Part shown: piece after piece, positions 24,946 through 33,381 of the stretch
How the letters are laid out: every line of letters starts with the position of its first letter
Position numbering within the stretch: the stretch's first letter is position 1
DNA from: Acidimicrobiia bacterium
GTDB taxonomy: Bacteria; Actinomycetota; Acidimicrobiia; Acidimicrobiales; Aldehydirespiratoraceae
Assembly (NCBI GenBank): GCA_022819505.1
Contig: JAJEHD010000003.1
Coordinates: 1 to 64,000 of the forward strand
Direction of reading: 5' to 3'
Length of the DNA: 64,000 nucleotides
The notes under the pieces: generated by a model
Told to the model about the DNA's origin: nothing
Seen by the model: the letters and a program-made list of their open reading frames with translations, nothing else
Database searches by the model: none
Program-made: the position numbers and the translations under genes

Positions 24946-26001
24946 TCAGGAGTTGGGCAGCTCGTGGCTGCTGACCTCACAGCCGGGCGGGGACGCGTAG
25001 ATGATGACCGCAGTGCCGTCCTGCTGGCGGGCGAACAGGGCATCGAAGGTGACGGGATCCTCGGTCCCCACGGTGGCGACAAAGGATCGGAGTGCCGCGG
25101 CCCCCAAGACGGGGGCGTGCTCCTGCACTGCAACCGAGCACACTCCGCTCTCGGCCGTCGCCCCTGCCTCTAGAGCGGCGGACCAGCTCGCCGCGAAGCT
25201 CTCGAAGAGCGATTCAAGGCTCTTCAGCGGGCCCAGCTCCACGACCTGTTCAGGCGCGACATCCTCGTCGCCATCCGCTCCTGCGGCCGGGGCAATCGTA
25301 GCCGCCGCTGCGGTCGTCGTGGACGCTGCCGGTGCATCTTCTGTCGTCTCTGCCTCGCCCAGCGCGGCCGCAGCCTCGTCCGCGGCCAGCCTCGCCAGTT
25401 CGTCGGCCAGCGCCTCCGCTTCTGTGTCCGTTACTTCGGCTTGCGCCTCCGCGGTCGCCGGAGCCAGGGCCGCCTCCTCGGCGGGTGCTTCTTCGGCCAT
25501 GGCCTCCTCCGCGGCCTCCATGTCCATCTCGGCCATGGGCTCCTCGTCGGCCGCGGGTGCCTCCTCGGCCATGGGCTCTGCGGCCGCCATCTCGGCGGGG
25601 GCTGCGTCGTCAACCGTGGATGCCACCGAGGCGAATTCTTCGGACTCGTCGCCGCTTCTGCTGGCTATCAGGCCGGTTCCGACGACAGCCGCGAGCACGG
25701 CTACCGCAGCCGCCATCGCGAGCAGCAGGCGCTGGGGGCGCCGCAGGGGCACGACCTTGGCCTCGACCCGGGCGGCGGCTTGAGCGTCGGCCACACCGAG
25801 GGCCGCGCTGATCAGGTCGTCCTGCCGGTCCGCCGGCAGCGGCGCGACCACCTCGGCCACCGCGTCGCGCACCGCCCGGAGCTCCTCGACCCGGGCCAGC
25901 AGGGCGTCGCTCGCCTCGACCTCGGCGATCTCGGCGGGGGTCGCCTCGCCGTCGAGGTAGGCCGAGACGAGTTCGTCTTGGTAAAGCCGTTCGTCACTCA
26001 T
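24946..26001 (-). CDS. Membrane anti-sigma factor with long Ala/Glu-rich linker
   Basis: The N-terminus has an anti-sigma-like helix bundle (ELVSAYLDGEATPAEIAEVE) without the HxxxCxxC zinc motif. One membrane span (LLLAMAAAVAVLAAVVGTGLI, about residues 92-112) is followed by roughly 130 residues of Ala/Glu/Met-rich low complexity, then a small extracytoplasmic domain containing two cysteines. Its ATG overlaps the sigma-factor stop as ATGA, the usual arrangement for a sigma/anti-sigma pair. It should hold the sigma factor at the membrane. The slot matches RsmA/Rv3912 of mycobacteria, but the sequence is highly divergent. Confidence 0.75.
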   Translation of the reverse strand: MSDERLYQDELVSAYLDGEATPAEIAEVEASDALLARVEELRAVRDAVAEVVAPLPADRQDDLISAALGVADAQAAARVEAKVVPLRRPQRLLLAMAAAVAVLAAVVGTGLIASRSGDESEEFASVASTVDDAAPAEMAAAEPMAEEAPAADEEPMAEMDMEAAEEAMAEEAPAEEAALAPATAEAQAEVTDTEAEALADELARLAADEAAAALGEAETTEDAPAASTTTAAAATIAPAAGADGDEDVAPEQVVELGPLKSLESLFESFAASWSAALEAGATAESGVCSVAVQEHAPVLGAAALRSFVATVGTEDPVTFDALFARQQDGTAVIIYASPPGCEVSSHELPNS

Positions 26002-26600
26002 GGTCTGCTTGCCTCGTCGTTACGACGTTGCGGGGTGTCGTGGTGGTTCCCGCCGTTGGCCCTCATGGTCTCGGCCAGCCGGGCCCGGCCCCGCGCGATC
26101 CGGGATCTCACCGTGCCGGGCGGTATTCGCAGGATCTGCCCGATCTCGGCGTAGTCGCAGCCGGCTACATCCCGGAGCACGACCGGCGCCCGGAACTCCT
26201 CGGGCAACTGGGCCAGGGCTGCGTCGAGGTCGAGACGCACGGCCACCGAGGCCGGGTCGTCGCCGGTGGCCGCCGCGACCAGCCGGTCGTCGGTCTCGGC
26301 TGCCGCCGGTACCGGGCGCCGGCTCCGCCGGCGCAGCTCGTCCAGGGCTGCGTTGGTGGCTACCCGGTAGGCCCAGGTCGAGAACTTGGCCGTGCCATGG
26401 AACCGGGGGAGTCCCCTGACGATGGCGATGAGGGCTTCCTGGGTGGCGTCCTGCCCGTCGGCATCGTTGCCCGCGAGGCGCCTGCAGATGGCGTGGATCT
26501 GGGGTTGGTGGCGCCGCAGCAGCGTTTCGAGGGCACCCCTGTCTCCGGCCTGCGCCGCCTTCGTCAGCCTGGCGTCATCGAGGTCGTTGCGAGTCTTCAG
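25998..26600 (-). CDS. ECF-type RNA polymerase sigma factor with non-canonical start
   Basis: Translating beyond the last GTG (26246) recovers a complete ECF sigma factor. Region 2 reads LLRRHQPQIHAICRRLAGND, DATQEALIAIVRGLPRFHG and KFSTWAYRVATNAALDELRR. A linker and region 4 follow (GCDYAEIGQILRIPPGTVRSRI). Between the upstream in-frame stop (26694-26696) and 26246 there is no ATG, GTG or TTG in frame. A start near the expected N-terminus must be CTG 26600 (giving MKTRNDLDDARL) or ATA 26609, which has GGAG seven bases upstream. About 200 aa. It lies in the SigM slot beside the anti-sigma gene. Confidence 0.75.
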   Translation of the reverse strand: MKTRNDLDDARLTKAAQAGDRGALETLLRRHQPQIHAICRRLAGNDADGQDATQEALIAIVRGLPRFHGTAKFSTWAYRVATNAALDELRRRSRRPVPAAAETDDRLVAAATGDDPASVAVRLDLDAALAQLPEEFRAPVVLRDVAGCDYAEIGQILRIPPGTVRSRIARGRARLAETMRANGGNHHDTPQRRNDEASRP

Positions 26601-26637
26601 AGTCCTTATGCCTGCGCTCCGCCTGCTGGTTTCTAGA

Positions 26638-27486
26638 TCAGGTGGCCGGGACCTGGTAGGCCATGCCCAGCACGCCCTGGCCGGCGTGGGTGCCTACTAC
26701 CGGCCCGACCTTGCACACCCGGATGTTGCCGCTGTGGACCGCGGCCAGCATGTCGCAGAAGTCGCCCACATCGGCGGCTTCCCCGTGCATGACCGTGAGG
26801 CACTCGACCGGCTCGGCGGCCTTGACCGTGTCGCGCAGCCAGCCCAGGGCCTTGCGTCGGGTGCGCTGCTTGGCTGCCTCCTCGACCTCGCCGCTGGAGA
26901 TGTCGACGATGGGCTTGATCGACAGCATCGAGCCGAGCATGGCCTGCGCGCCGCCGATGCGTCCGCCCTTGCGGAGGTTCTCGAGCGTGTCGAGTGTGCC
27001 GAACACATGGGTGCGGGCCGAGGCGTCGGCCACGAACGCCTCGATGGTGTCGGCGTTGTCACCGGCGGCCGCCATGCGGGCGGCCTGCAGCACCAGCGTG
27101 CCCAGGCCGGCAGTCACCGACTTGCTGTCCAGGACCCTTATGTCGGCGCCGGCGCGCTCGGCCCGGATCGAGTCGGCGGCCTGCGATGCTGACTGCATGG
27201 TGGCCGATATCGCCGACGACAGGTTGATGCACAGCACCGCCTCGCAACCGGCGTCGAGGAAGCGGGTGAAGGCCTGCTCGAAGCGCCCGGGCGGCGGGGC
27301 CGCGGTCTGGGGCAGCTCGTCCACGGTCGCCATCCGCCGGTAGAAGTCCTCGACGGTGATCTGCTCCCGGTCCACGAACTCGTCGGTCCCGAAGCGGATG
27401 AACAGCGGGACGACCTCGACGTCGAGCCCTTCGAGCTCGTCGTCGCCCAGATCGCAGGAGCTGTCGGTGACAATGCCAACGGTCAT
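26638..27486 (-). CDS. DegV family fatty-acid-binding protein
   Basis: The 282-residue protein starts MTVGIVTDSSCDLGDDELEG, a DegV family opening, with FIRFGTDEFVDREQITVEDFYRRM, PQTAAPPPGRFEQAF and the ligand-pocket Ser-containing CINLSSAISATMQSA. DegV proteins bind a fatty acyl chain and supply it to fatty-acid kinase. ATG 27486 overlaps the upstream stop as ATGA; the frame further upstream lies inside the neighbour. It lies between the DUF6049-like gene and the sigma factor, where mycobacteria carry murJ. Confidence 0.92.
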   Translation of the reverse strand: MTVGIVTDSSCDLGDDELEGLDVEVVPLFIRFGTDEFVDREQITVEDFYRRMATVDELPQTAAPPPGRFEQAFTRFLDAGCEAVLCINLSSAISATMQSASQAADSIRAERAGADIRVLDSKSVTAGLGTLVLQAARMAAAGDNADTIEAFVADASARTHVFGTLDTLENLRKGGRIGGAQAMLGSMLSIKPIVDISSGEVEEAAKQRTRRKALGWLRDTVKAAEPVECLTVMHGEAADVGDFCDMLAAVHSGNIRVCKVGPVVGTHAGQGVLGMAYQVPAT

Positions 27487-29594
27487 TTCATGTCCTCGTG
27501 ATCGCCGGTTGAGGGGGCGCCCGGGCTGCTGCTCGCCTCGGCGTTGTCGCTGCCCGGGCCGGGTGATGCGACCGTAGCACCGCCGCTGTCCGTGTCGCGA
27601 GCACGCTTGCGCAGCGTCTGCAGCCACCATGCCGCCAGCACGACCGCGGCCAGGACGAGGATCAGCAGACCGATCCCTTCAGCGTCGGCGAACCGCACAT
27701 CGAAGGCTCCGGTGGTGAGGGTGATGGCCCCTGCCTCGTCAGGTGTGGTTACCACCACCGTTACGAGGGTTGAACCGGGCGAGGTCGAGACCACCGGCAC
27801 GGCCAGGTCATTGCGGCCCGGCTGGAGCGTGAAGACGAACCGTTCACCTCCGGTGACTCTGAGCCTGTGCGAGGCCAGTGCCACGGCGACCGTCGTCTCC
27901 GATGGCCGGCTGTTCACCAGCGTCACCGGCAGTTCGGCGCGACGTCCGGTGACGGTGATCGGGCCCCGTGGAACGAACTCCACTCCGGTCGTGCCCTGGG
28001 CCACCTGCCGGTCGACGGCGTCGAGGAAGTCGGCCCGCTCGCCGGTCGTCAGGTGATCGCTGGCGCTGACCGCGAGCAGGGTCCGCAGAGGGGCGACCAG
28101 GATGGGATCGTCTCCGACGAGAGACTCGTAGGCCTCCAGTCGCTGCTCCACCTGGATGCGCCGGGCAAGATACAGACCGAAATCCCGCGGGTCGGAGAGT
28201 CGATCGCCGAGCGCGAAGGTGACCGCGCCGTCCGGCGGTTCCTGCGCCAGCACATCGTTCAGTGTGGCCGGCCGCAGAGCGGGGTCGCCGGTGACCAGAT
28301 CGAGCAGCAGAGCCAGCGTCGCCGGCTCGATACTGGTGACGGGGGAGACTGCCGCCCCGCGGCTGGTGGGAAACTCCAGCCAGTCGAGTGACGGCTCGGT
28401 ATAGGCGGACACCGACACGACGACTGCCCTCGGACTGCCGGCGGCTGCCATGCGAAGAAGCTCGGCGCGTGCCGACTGGAGGCCGAGCTCCTGATCAGGA
28501 AACTGCAGCATCGCGGTGAGCAGCGAGTCCGATCGGGCCAACGGGTGAGTCCCGCCGTCGGCGTTGGTCACTGACGTCACTGGCGGGAGAGGGCCGATGT
28601 TCTCGGAGACGGGGTCGGTCATGAACGCCCTCACCCCGGTCGCCGGCTCGGTAAGGGCTCTGACCCCTCGCGCCGTCAGCGGGTGTTCCAAGTGCATCAC
28701 GGCGCTGGCTTCCAGACCGGCCCACCGCAGCGCCTCGATGCCCCTTCGCAGGCCGTCGAGCACCACATCGAGCCGGACTGCCAACGACCAGTCTGCGATG
28801 TCGAGGTTCGTCCACGTGGTGGCCAGCAGTTGCCTGCCCCGCAGCGCGGTGCGCAGCACCTCCACGCTGGTGTCGTCCCCGGTGAGCGCGAGGGCATCGA
28901 GCGTTTCGGGGCTGATCACGACGGAGAGGGGCACGCCTCTCCGTTCGATGAGGACTTCGGCGATGCGGAGCACCCGGTCGAGGAGGGCTGGGTCCACCGC
29001 CGCGCCACCATCGGCGAGATGGGACGGCGGCAAGCGCAGATCGAGGACCACGGCAACCGTCAACGCATGCTCGGGCTCGCTGACCGCTGCATCCGCGCTC
29101 CGAGTCAGGAAGGTGGTCAACCCTGCCACCACGGAACCGGTGGCATCGATCATCTCGAGTCGCAGTGGAAGAGGTCGCGCCTCGTCGGAGAGCAGGCTTG
29201 CCAGGTCCTCACCGGGTGGCTGGACGGGCACCGACACGACAATGCCCAGGTCGTCGGTGGAGACGGTGCGGGCATCCTCGACGGTCCATTCAGCGATCAG
29301 CGGCGTGGAGGACATTGCCAGCATCTCGGTTCTGGTCGTCACCGGTGCGTACAGGCGGGCTCTGAGATCTGCGGTTCGCAACTCGTCCGCGATGCGGACC
29401 TGGACGGCTGCAGGCGATGAACCCGTTGCCGCGGTATGGCCGATGAGATCCACACCCAGGAAGTCCACGAAGGCCTGGGGTGACATGTCGTCGTCGATGG
29501 TCTGGGCACGCGCCGTGCCAGCGGTCCACGACGATGCGGCGAGGAACGCGGCGACGACCGCGAGAGCGAACCTCTGGCGGGAGTCTCGTCTCAT
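27483..29594 (-). CDS. DUF6049-like secreted/membrane-anchored protein
   Basis: From ATG 29594 the product is 703 aa. It has an Arg-rich N-terminus and signal peptide (RRDSRQRFALAVVAAFLAAS, cut near TARAQ), about 600 extracytoplasmic residues, a C-terminal span (GIGLLILVLAAVVLAAWWLQ) and a short Ser/Gly/Pro cytoplasmic tail. Length, topology and position between a small enzyme and the sigM-like locus match the actinobacterial DUF6049 family (Rv3909 in M. tuberculosis), whose function is unknown. A cell-envelope role is likely by context. Its start overlaps the GNAT stop by 4 nt. Confidence 0.65.
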   Translation of the reverse strand: MRRDSRQRFALAVVAAFLAASSWTAGTARAQTIDDDMSPQAFVDFLGVDLIGHTAATGSSPAAVQVRIADELRTADLRARLYAPVTTRTEMLAMSSTPLIAEWTVEDARTVSTDDLGIVVSVPVQPPGEDLASLLSDEARPLPLRLEMIDATGSVVAGLTTFLTRSADAAVSEPEHALTVAVVLDLRLPPSHLADGGAAVDPALLDRVLRIAEVLIERRGVPLSVVISPETLDALALTGDDTSVEVLRTALRGRQLLATTWTNLDIADWSLAVRLDVVLDGLRRGIEALRWAGLEASAVMHLEHPLTARGVRALTEPATGVRAFMTDPVSENIGPLPPVTSVTNADGGTHPLARSDSLLTAMLQFPDQELGLQSARAELLRMAAAGSPRAVVVSVSAYTEPSLDWLEFPTSRGAAVSPVTSIEPATLALLLDLVTGDPALRPATLNDVLAQEPPDGAVTFALGDRLSDPRDFGLYLARRIQVEQRLEAYESLVGDDPILVAPLRTLLAVSASDHLTTGERADFLDAVDRQVAQGTTGVEFVPRGPITVTGRRAELPVTLVNSRPSETTVAVALASHRLRVTGGERFVFTLQPGRNDLAVPVVSTSPGSTLVTVVVTTPDEAGAITLTTGAFDVRFADAEGIGLLILVLAAVVLAAWWLQTLRKRARDTDSGGATVASPGPGSDNAEASSSPGAPSTGDHEDMK

Positions 29595-30298
29595 CGGAGA
29601 CTGCGGTACAGGACTGCCAGCCGGTCGGGTGCCATGCGGAACCCGCAGCGCTGGTAGAGGTCGAGGGCCCGCTCGTTGTCGGGCTGCGTGTTCACGAGGG
29701 CGGTACTGGCCCCTCCACGCCTCAGCCATATGAGAGCATCCAGCACGAGCAGGGTGCCCAGCCCGCGGCCCTGGCTGCGGGCCGCCACCGCCAGCCGTTG
29801 CACGTAGCCCTGGGATCTCGCCCGTCCCGTGATGCTGTAGGCCTCGACGTCGGTGCCGCGGTTGACTCGCCAGCGGCTGGACGGCGTGGCCGTGCGGGCT
29901 TCATGGATTCCGGCGGCGTCCAGGCGCCAGAACGGATCGAAGGCGGCCGCGTCGACCTGTAGCACGACATCCAGGTCGCGCCACCGGCCGCGTCGGGTGC
30001 GACCCCTGGCGTTTACGGGCCTGGGAACCTCGGTCTCAAGATCGCGGCTGAGGGTCACGAGTTCGGAGCGGACATTGAACCCGTCGCCGATCAGGGCGTC
30101 GCGCTCCCGGGAGGCCAACGCCGCGGTGACGACAGCGCGGTATCCCTGATCGCGGAGTCGGTCCCGCAGCGCGGCCAGCACCCACGGCGCCATAGTCGCG
30201 GCGGCCGAAGCGACGGCGAGATAGGCCACGTCGGCAGAACCCTGCCAGGCACCGACGCGGAACCGGGCGGAGCCGATGCTCAGCGGGGTCAGGGCCAT
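29591..30298 (-). CDS. GNAT-family N-acetyltransferase
   Basis: The 235-residue protein carries a C-terminal GNAT fold: the acetyl-CoA loop VQRLAVAARSQGRGLGTLLV (about residues 168-187), then LVNTQPDNERALDLYQRCGFR. The first 90 residues form a separate alpha/beta region (YLAVASAAATMAPWVLAAL, RDQGYRAVVTAALASRERDA) that may be a degenerate second GNAT repeat. I chose ATG 30298; the frame is open to 30355. The acceptor substrate is unknown. It heads the minus-strand run toward the sigma locus. Confidence 0.75.
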   Translation of the reverse strand: MALTPLSIGSARFRVGAWQGSADVAYLAVASAAATMAPWVLAALRDRLRDQGYRAVVTAALASRERDALIGDGFNVRSELVTLSRDLETEVPRPVNARGRTRRGRWRDLDVVLQVDAAAFDPFWRLDAAGIHEARTATPSSRWRVNRGTDVEAYSITGRARSQGYVQRLAVAARSQGRGLGTLLVLDALIWLRRGGASTALVNTQPDNERALDLYQRCGFRMAPDRLAVLYRSLR

Positions 30299-30368
30299 CG
30301 TCCTGGCATGTACATCCACAATAGGAGAGCGCGCAAATGAGTGACGGCCCGTCACCTCGCGGCGTGGT

Positions 30369-30457
30369 CATTCCCGCTCCTGTTCGCTTCGCTCACGGGC
30401 CGCTCGGGCCACGGCCTCGCTGGTATGGGCCTGCCGCTCACCTATGCGCTCGGCCTC
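30369..30457 (+). repeat. Dispersed intergenic repeat, copy B
   Basis: This 89-bp copy opens CATTCCCGCTCCTGTTCGCT and closes GCGCTCGGCCTC. It lies between the divergent GNAT and HDAC-like genes. It matches copy A closely through GGGCCACGGCCTCGC, then diverges in the centre and agrees again at the 3' end. It lengthens the open frame upstream of the deacylase gene but is not part of the conserved protein. Confidence 0.85.
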
Positions 30458-30510
30458 TAGGAGAGCGGCAGGCCACGAATCGGCTCGGGGACGGGCGGTA
30501 CGATCCGGCC

Positions 30511-31545
30511 ATGCTCGTGATAACCGACGAACGCTTCCTCGACCACGACACCGGCTACCGCCATCCGGAGCGGCCCGACCGTCTGCGGGCCGCTCTTGCC
30601 GGTGTCGCCGACGTCGACACCGAGCTGCTGGCCGCGGGCAGTTCACCCAGGCGAGCCGAGCGCGACGAGCTGGAGCTGGTGCACTCTGCGGCCATGATCG
30701 ACCGGGTGTCGGCCGTCGCGGCAGCCGGCGGGGGACACCTGGACGCCGACACCGCCATGGGGCCGGCCAGCTTCGACGCGGCCCGGCTCGCGGCGGGAGC
30801 GGTGCTCTCGGCTGTGGACCAGCTGGCGGCTGGCGACGGGCCGAGTGGCCCCGCAGCCGGCGGCGAGTCGGCCGCCTACTGCATAGTGCGGCCCCCCGGG
30901 CATCACGCCACCCCGTCGGTATCGATGGGCTTCTGCCTGTTCAACTCGGTGGCGGTGGCCGCGGCCGCGCTCGCGGCCGGCGGGCAGCGAGTGGCCATCG
31001 TGGACATCGACGCCCATCACGGCAACGGGACCCAGGACGTGTTCCTGGATCGTGACGATGTGCTGTACGCCTCCATTCACCAGTACCCGCTGTACCCCGG
31101 CACCGGCGCGCTCGGCGAGCGGGGCATCGGAGCCGGTGAGGGCTTCACCGTCAACGTTCCCCTGCCCCCCGGCGCAACCGGCAACACGGCGCGGGCCGCC
31201 GTCGACGAGGTGATCGTGCCCGCAGTCGAGCGGTTTGCCCCCGACTGGATGCTGATCTCCGCCGGCTACGACGGGCACCGGGCCGACCCCCTCACCGGCC
31301 TCGGCTACTCCGCATCCGACTACGGCGACCTTGTGCGCCGGCTCATGCCCCTCGCATCCCGAACGGTGGCAGTTCTCGAAGGTGGCTACGACCTTGACGC
31401 CACCCGCACCTCGTCCTATGCGGTGACCGGGGCCTTGCTGGGTCTCGATCTGCACCCGGAGCCCGCCAGCGGGGCCGGTCCCGGGATGGAGGTCGTCGAG
31501 GCTGCGGCCCGCCTGGAGGCCGAGGCACCCGGCGGGAGTCGATGA
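30511..31545 (+). CDS. Histone-deacetylase-fold deacylase (AcuC/HDAC family)
   Basis: The 344-residue Zn enzyme belongs to the class II HDAC/acetylpolyamine-amidohydrolase superfamily. The opening YRHPERPDRLRAAL is typical. The active-site pair PPGHHA, the zinc ligands in VDIDAHHGNGTQ and the Asp of SAGYDGHRADPLTG are intact, as is the late EGGYDL glycine motif. It would remove acyl groups from lysines or polyamines. ATG 30511 is chosen because upstream codons lie in repeat copy B. Its stop overlaps the CCA-enzyme start (ATGA). Confidence 0.88.
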   Translation: MLVITDERFLDHDTGYRHPERPDRLRAALAGVADVDTELLAAGSSPRRAERDELELVHSAAMIDRVSAVAAAGGGHLDADTAMGPASFDAARLAAGAVLSAVDQLAAGDGPSGPAAGGESAAYCIVRPPGHHATPSVSMGFCLFNSVAVAAAALAAGGQRVAIVDIDAHHGNGTQDVFLDRDDVLYASIHQYPLYPGTGALGERGIGAGEGFTVNVPLPPGATGNTARAAVDEVIVPAVERFAPDWMLISAGYDGHRADPLTGLGYSASDYGDLVRRLMPLASRTVAVLEGGYDLDATRTSSYAVTGALLGLDLHPEPASGAGPGMEVVEAAARLEAEAPGGSR

Positions 31546-32816
31546 GCAGAGCCGCCCCTGACGCGCTGTCGGCTGCCCTGGCGGCCTCCTCGGGCCTGGC
31601 GCGGCTGTTCGCCGCGGCCGGTCACCGGCTGTACCTCGTGGGCGGCGTCGTGCGTGAGGCCGTGGCCGGGCGGTTCCTGGACGGAGCGGACCTTGATTGC
31701 ACCACCGATGCTCGCCCCCCGGAAGTGCGCCGGATCGTGGCCGGCGTGGCGACGTCGGTGTGGACCCAGGGGGAACGCTTCGGCACGATCGGCTGCGTGG
31801 TGGACGGGCAGGCCTTCGAGATCACCACCCACCGCGCCGAGCGCTACGACCCGCACTCCCGGAAGCCTGCCGTGACTTTCGGCGAGGATGTTGAGCAGGA
31901 TCTGGCCCGCCGCGACTTCACGGTCAACGCGATGGCCGTGGACACTGCCGGCGGCGGGCTTCTCGATCCTCACGGCGGCCGCCAGGACCTGGCGGCCCGC
32001 CGCCTGCGCACACCGCTCGACCCTGCTATCTCCTTCGGGGACGATCCCTTGCGCATGCTGCGGGCGGCGAGGTTCATCGCCAGCCACGGGCTTGTGCCCG
32101 ACGCCGCCGTGGTGGATGCAGTACGGGAGATGGGAGAGCGGTTGGAGATCGTGGCGGTCGAGAGGGTCCGCGACGAGCTCGAGAAGCTGCTGCTGCTCGA
32201 CGACCCGTCGGACGGATTCGGATTCCTGTACCGCACCGGCCTCATCGAGCGGGTCCTCGCCGATATTGCTCATCATGACCCGGCGGACACCGGGCGGGTC
32301 GCAGCCGCGGTGGCTGCGGAGCCGGCTCCTCGCTGGGCCTCGCTGTTCGTTCGCCACCCTGCTGAGACCGCGGCGGCCTGCCTGCGCGTCCTGCGGGGTT
32401 CCGCGGCGCTGGTCTCGGCCGCAGCCGGTCTGCTGGAGGCCCGCATCGCGCTGGCCGCCGCGGATTCCAGCTCGCCGGAAGTCCGCCGACTCGTGTACCG
32501 GTGCCCGGTGCCGGTGGACGAGGCCCTCGCCTTCAGCAGGGCGGTGGCCACCGCCCTGGAGGAGCCGGTGGCCGGGCTGGACAGCTTCGCGGTGACGCTG
32601 GCTGAACTCCGGCGCACCGAGAACGTCGACCGTCCTGAGCTTCCTCTCAGCGGCGATGAGGTGATGACCGCGCTGGACCTCCCACCCGGCCCGGAGGTGG
32701 GCGGCGCGCTCGCATTTCTGCGGGAGTTGACCTTCGAGAATGGTCCGCTCGGCAAGGTCGAGGCGACCGAAGCTCTGCGACGCTGGCAGGCGCCGGACTA
32801 CTGTTCGGGACCGTGA
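31542..32816 (+). CDS. pcnA: CCA-adding tRNA nucleotidyltransferase / PcnA-type
   Basis: The 424-residue protein has the class II nucleotidyltransferase head: LYLVGGVVREAVAGR, the catalytic acidic motif GADLDCTTDARP (about residues 47-58), FGTIGCVVDGQAFEITTHRAE, the NTP-selecting LARRDFTVNAMAV and FGDDPLRMLRAARFIA. The enzyme completes the 3' CCA of tRNA, needed because tRNA-Ile here lacks an encoded CCA. The C-terminal half does not show the HD-phosphohydrolase motif seen in many actinobacterial PcnA proteins. It is coupled to the HDAC-like gene upstream and DUF5318 downstream. Confidence 0.9.
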   Translation: MSRAAPDALSAALAASSGLARLFAAAGHRLYLVGGVVREAVAGRFLDGADLDCTTDARPPEVRRIVAGVATSVWTQGERFGTIGCVVDGQAFEITTHRAERYDPHSRKPAVTFGEDVEQDLARRDFTVNAMAVDTAGGGLLDPHGGRQDLAARRLRTPLDPAISFGDDPLRMLRAARFIASHGLVPDAAVVDAVREMGERLEIVAVERVRDELEKLLLLDDPSDGFGFLYRTGLIERVLADIAHHDPADTGRVAAAVAAEPAPRWASLFVRHPAETAAACLRVLRGSAALVSAAAGLLEARIALAAADSSSPEVRRLVYRCPVPVDEALAFSRAVATALEEPVAGLDSFAVTLAELRRTENVDRPELPLSGDEVMTALDLPPGPEVGGALAFLRELTFENGPLGKVEATEALRRWQAPDYCSGP

Positions 32817-33247
32817 AGCCGAGTCCGTCGAAGCTGGCCACCGCCGGTCGGGCCGCCGCACCGGGCCAACCGGTGGCCGCGGCGGTGGACTACCGGCTCA
32901 CTCGGGCGGCCACGCTGAGGGCCTGGCGGTCGGGTCAACTCGGCCGCCACGAGGTCTGCGACGCTCAGCGCGAGCTCCAGCGGAACGCCGAGTTCTGCGG
33001 GCAACCGACCGGCCGCTCATGTCCGGTCTGCGACTCGGAGGGCGCTTCGGACGGTCTGGTCGAGGTGACCTACGTGTTCGGGTCGCGCTTGCCCAAGCAC
33101 GGTCGCTGCGTCACGACCCGGGCCGAGATGCAACGGCTGCAGCATCGGGTCAGCGTCTCGACCGGGTATGTGGTCGAGGTCTGCACCGTCTGCGGATGGA
33201 ACCATCTCGTGCGCCGCTTCACGCTCGGGGGCAGACGCTCGGCCTGA
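32813..33247 (+). CDS. DUF5318-family zinc-ribbon protein
   Basis: The 144-residue protein has the DUF5318 pattern: VDYRLTRAATLRAWRSGQ, RHEVCDAQRELQRNAEFCG, then CPVCDSEG and VYVVEVCTVCGWNH-like sequence (here YVVEVCTVCGWNHLVRRF), giving two CxxC pairs that could bind one zinc ion. The family is confined to actinobacteria and lies near pcnA, as here; its function is unknown. It starts at a GTG that overlaps the pcnA stop. Confidence 0.8.
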   Translation: MKPSPSKLATAGRAAAPGQPVAAAVDYRLTRAATLRAWRSGQLGRHEVCDAQRELQRNAEFCGQPTGRSCPVCDSEGASDGLVEVTYVFGSRLPKHGRCVTTRAEMQRLQHRVSVSTGYVVEVCTVCGWNHLVRRFTLGGRRSA

Positions 33248-33381
33248 CGCCCCCGGGCAGGTCACCGAGACCTGGCTGGCTTGCAGCAGGCGTGGTCTCT
33301 GATTGACGGCGGAGACGGGTGCGGGTATGGTTCCGGGCACCCGCTGGCAGCCGCAGTGCGCTGGACGGAAAGGAGCATCCC

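Noticed and set aside
26246..26600. Frameshifted or split sigma-factor gene
   Set aside because: One continuous minus-strand frame encodes regions 2 to 4 without a break; only the start codon is unusual.
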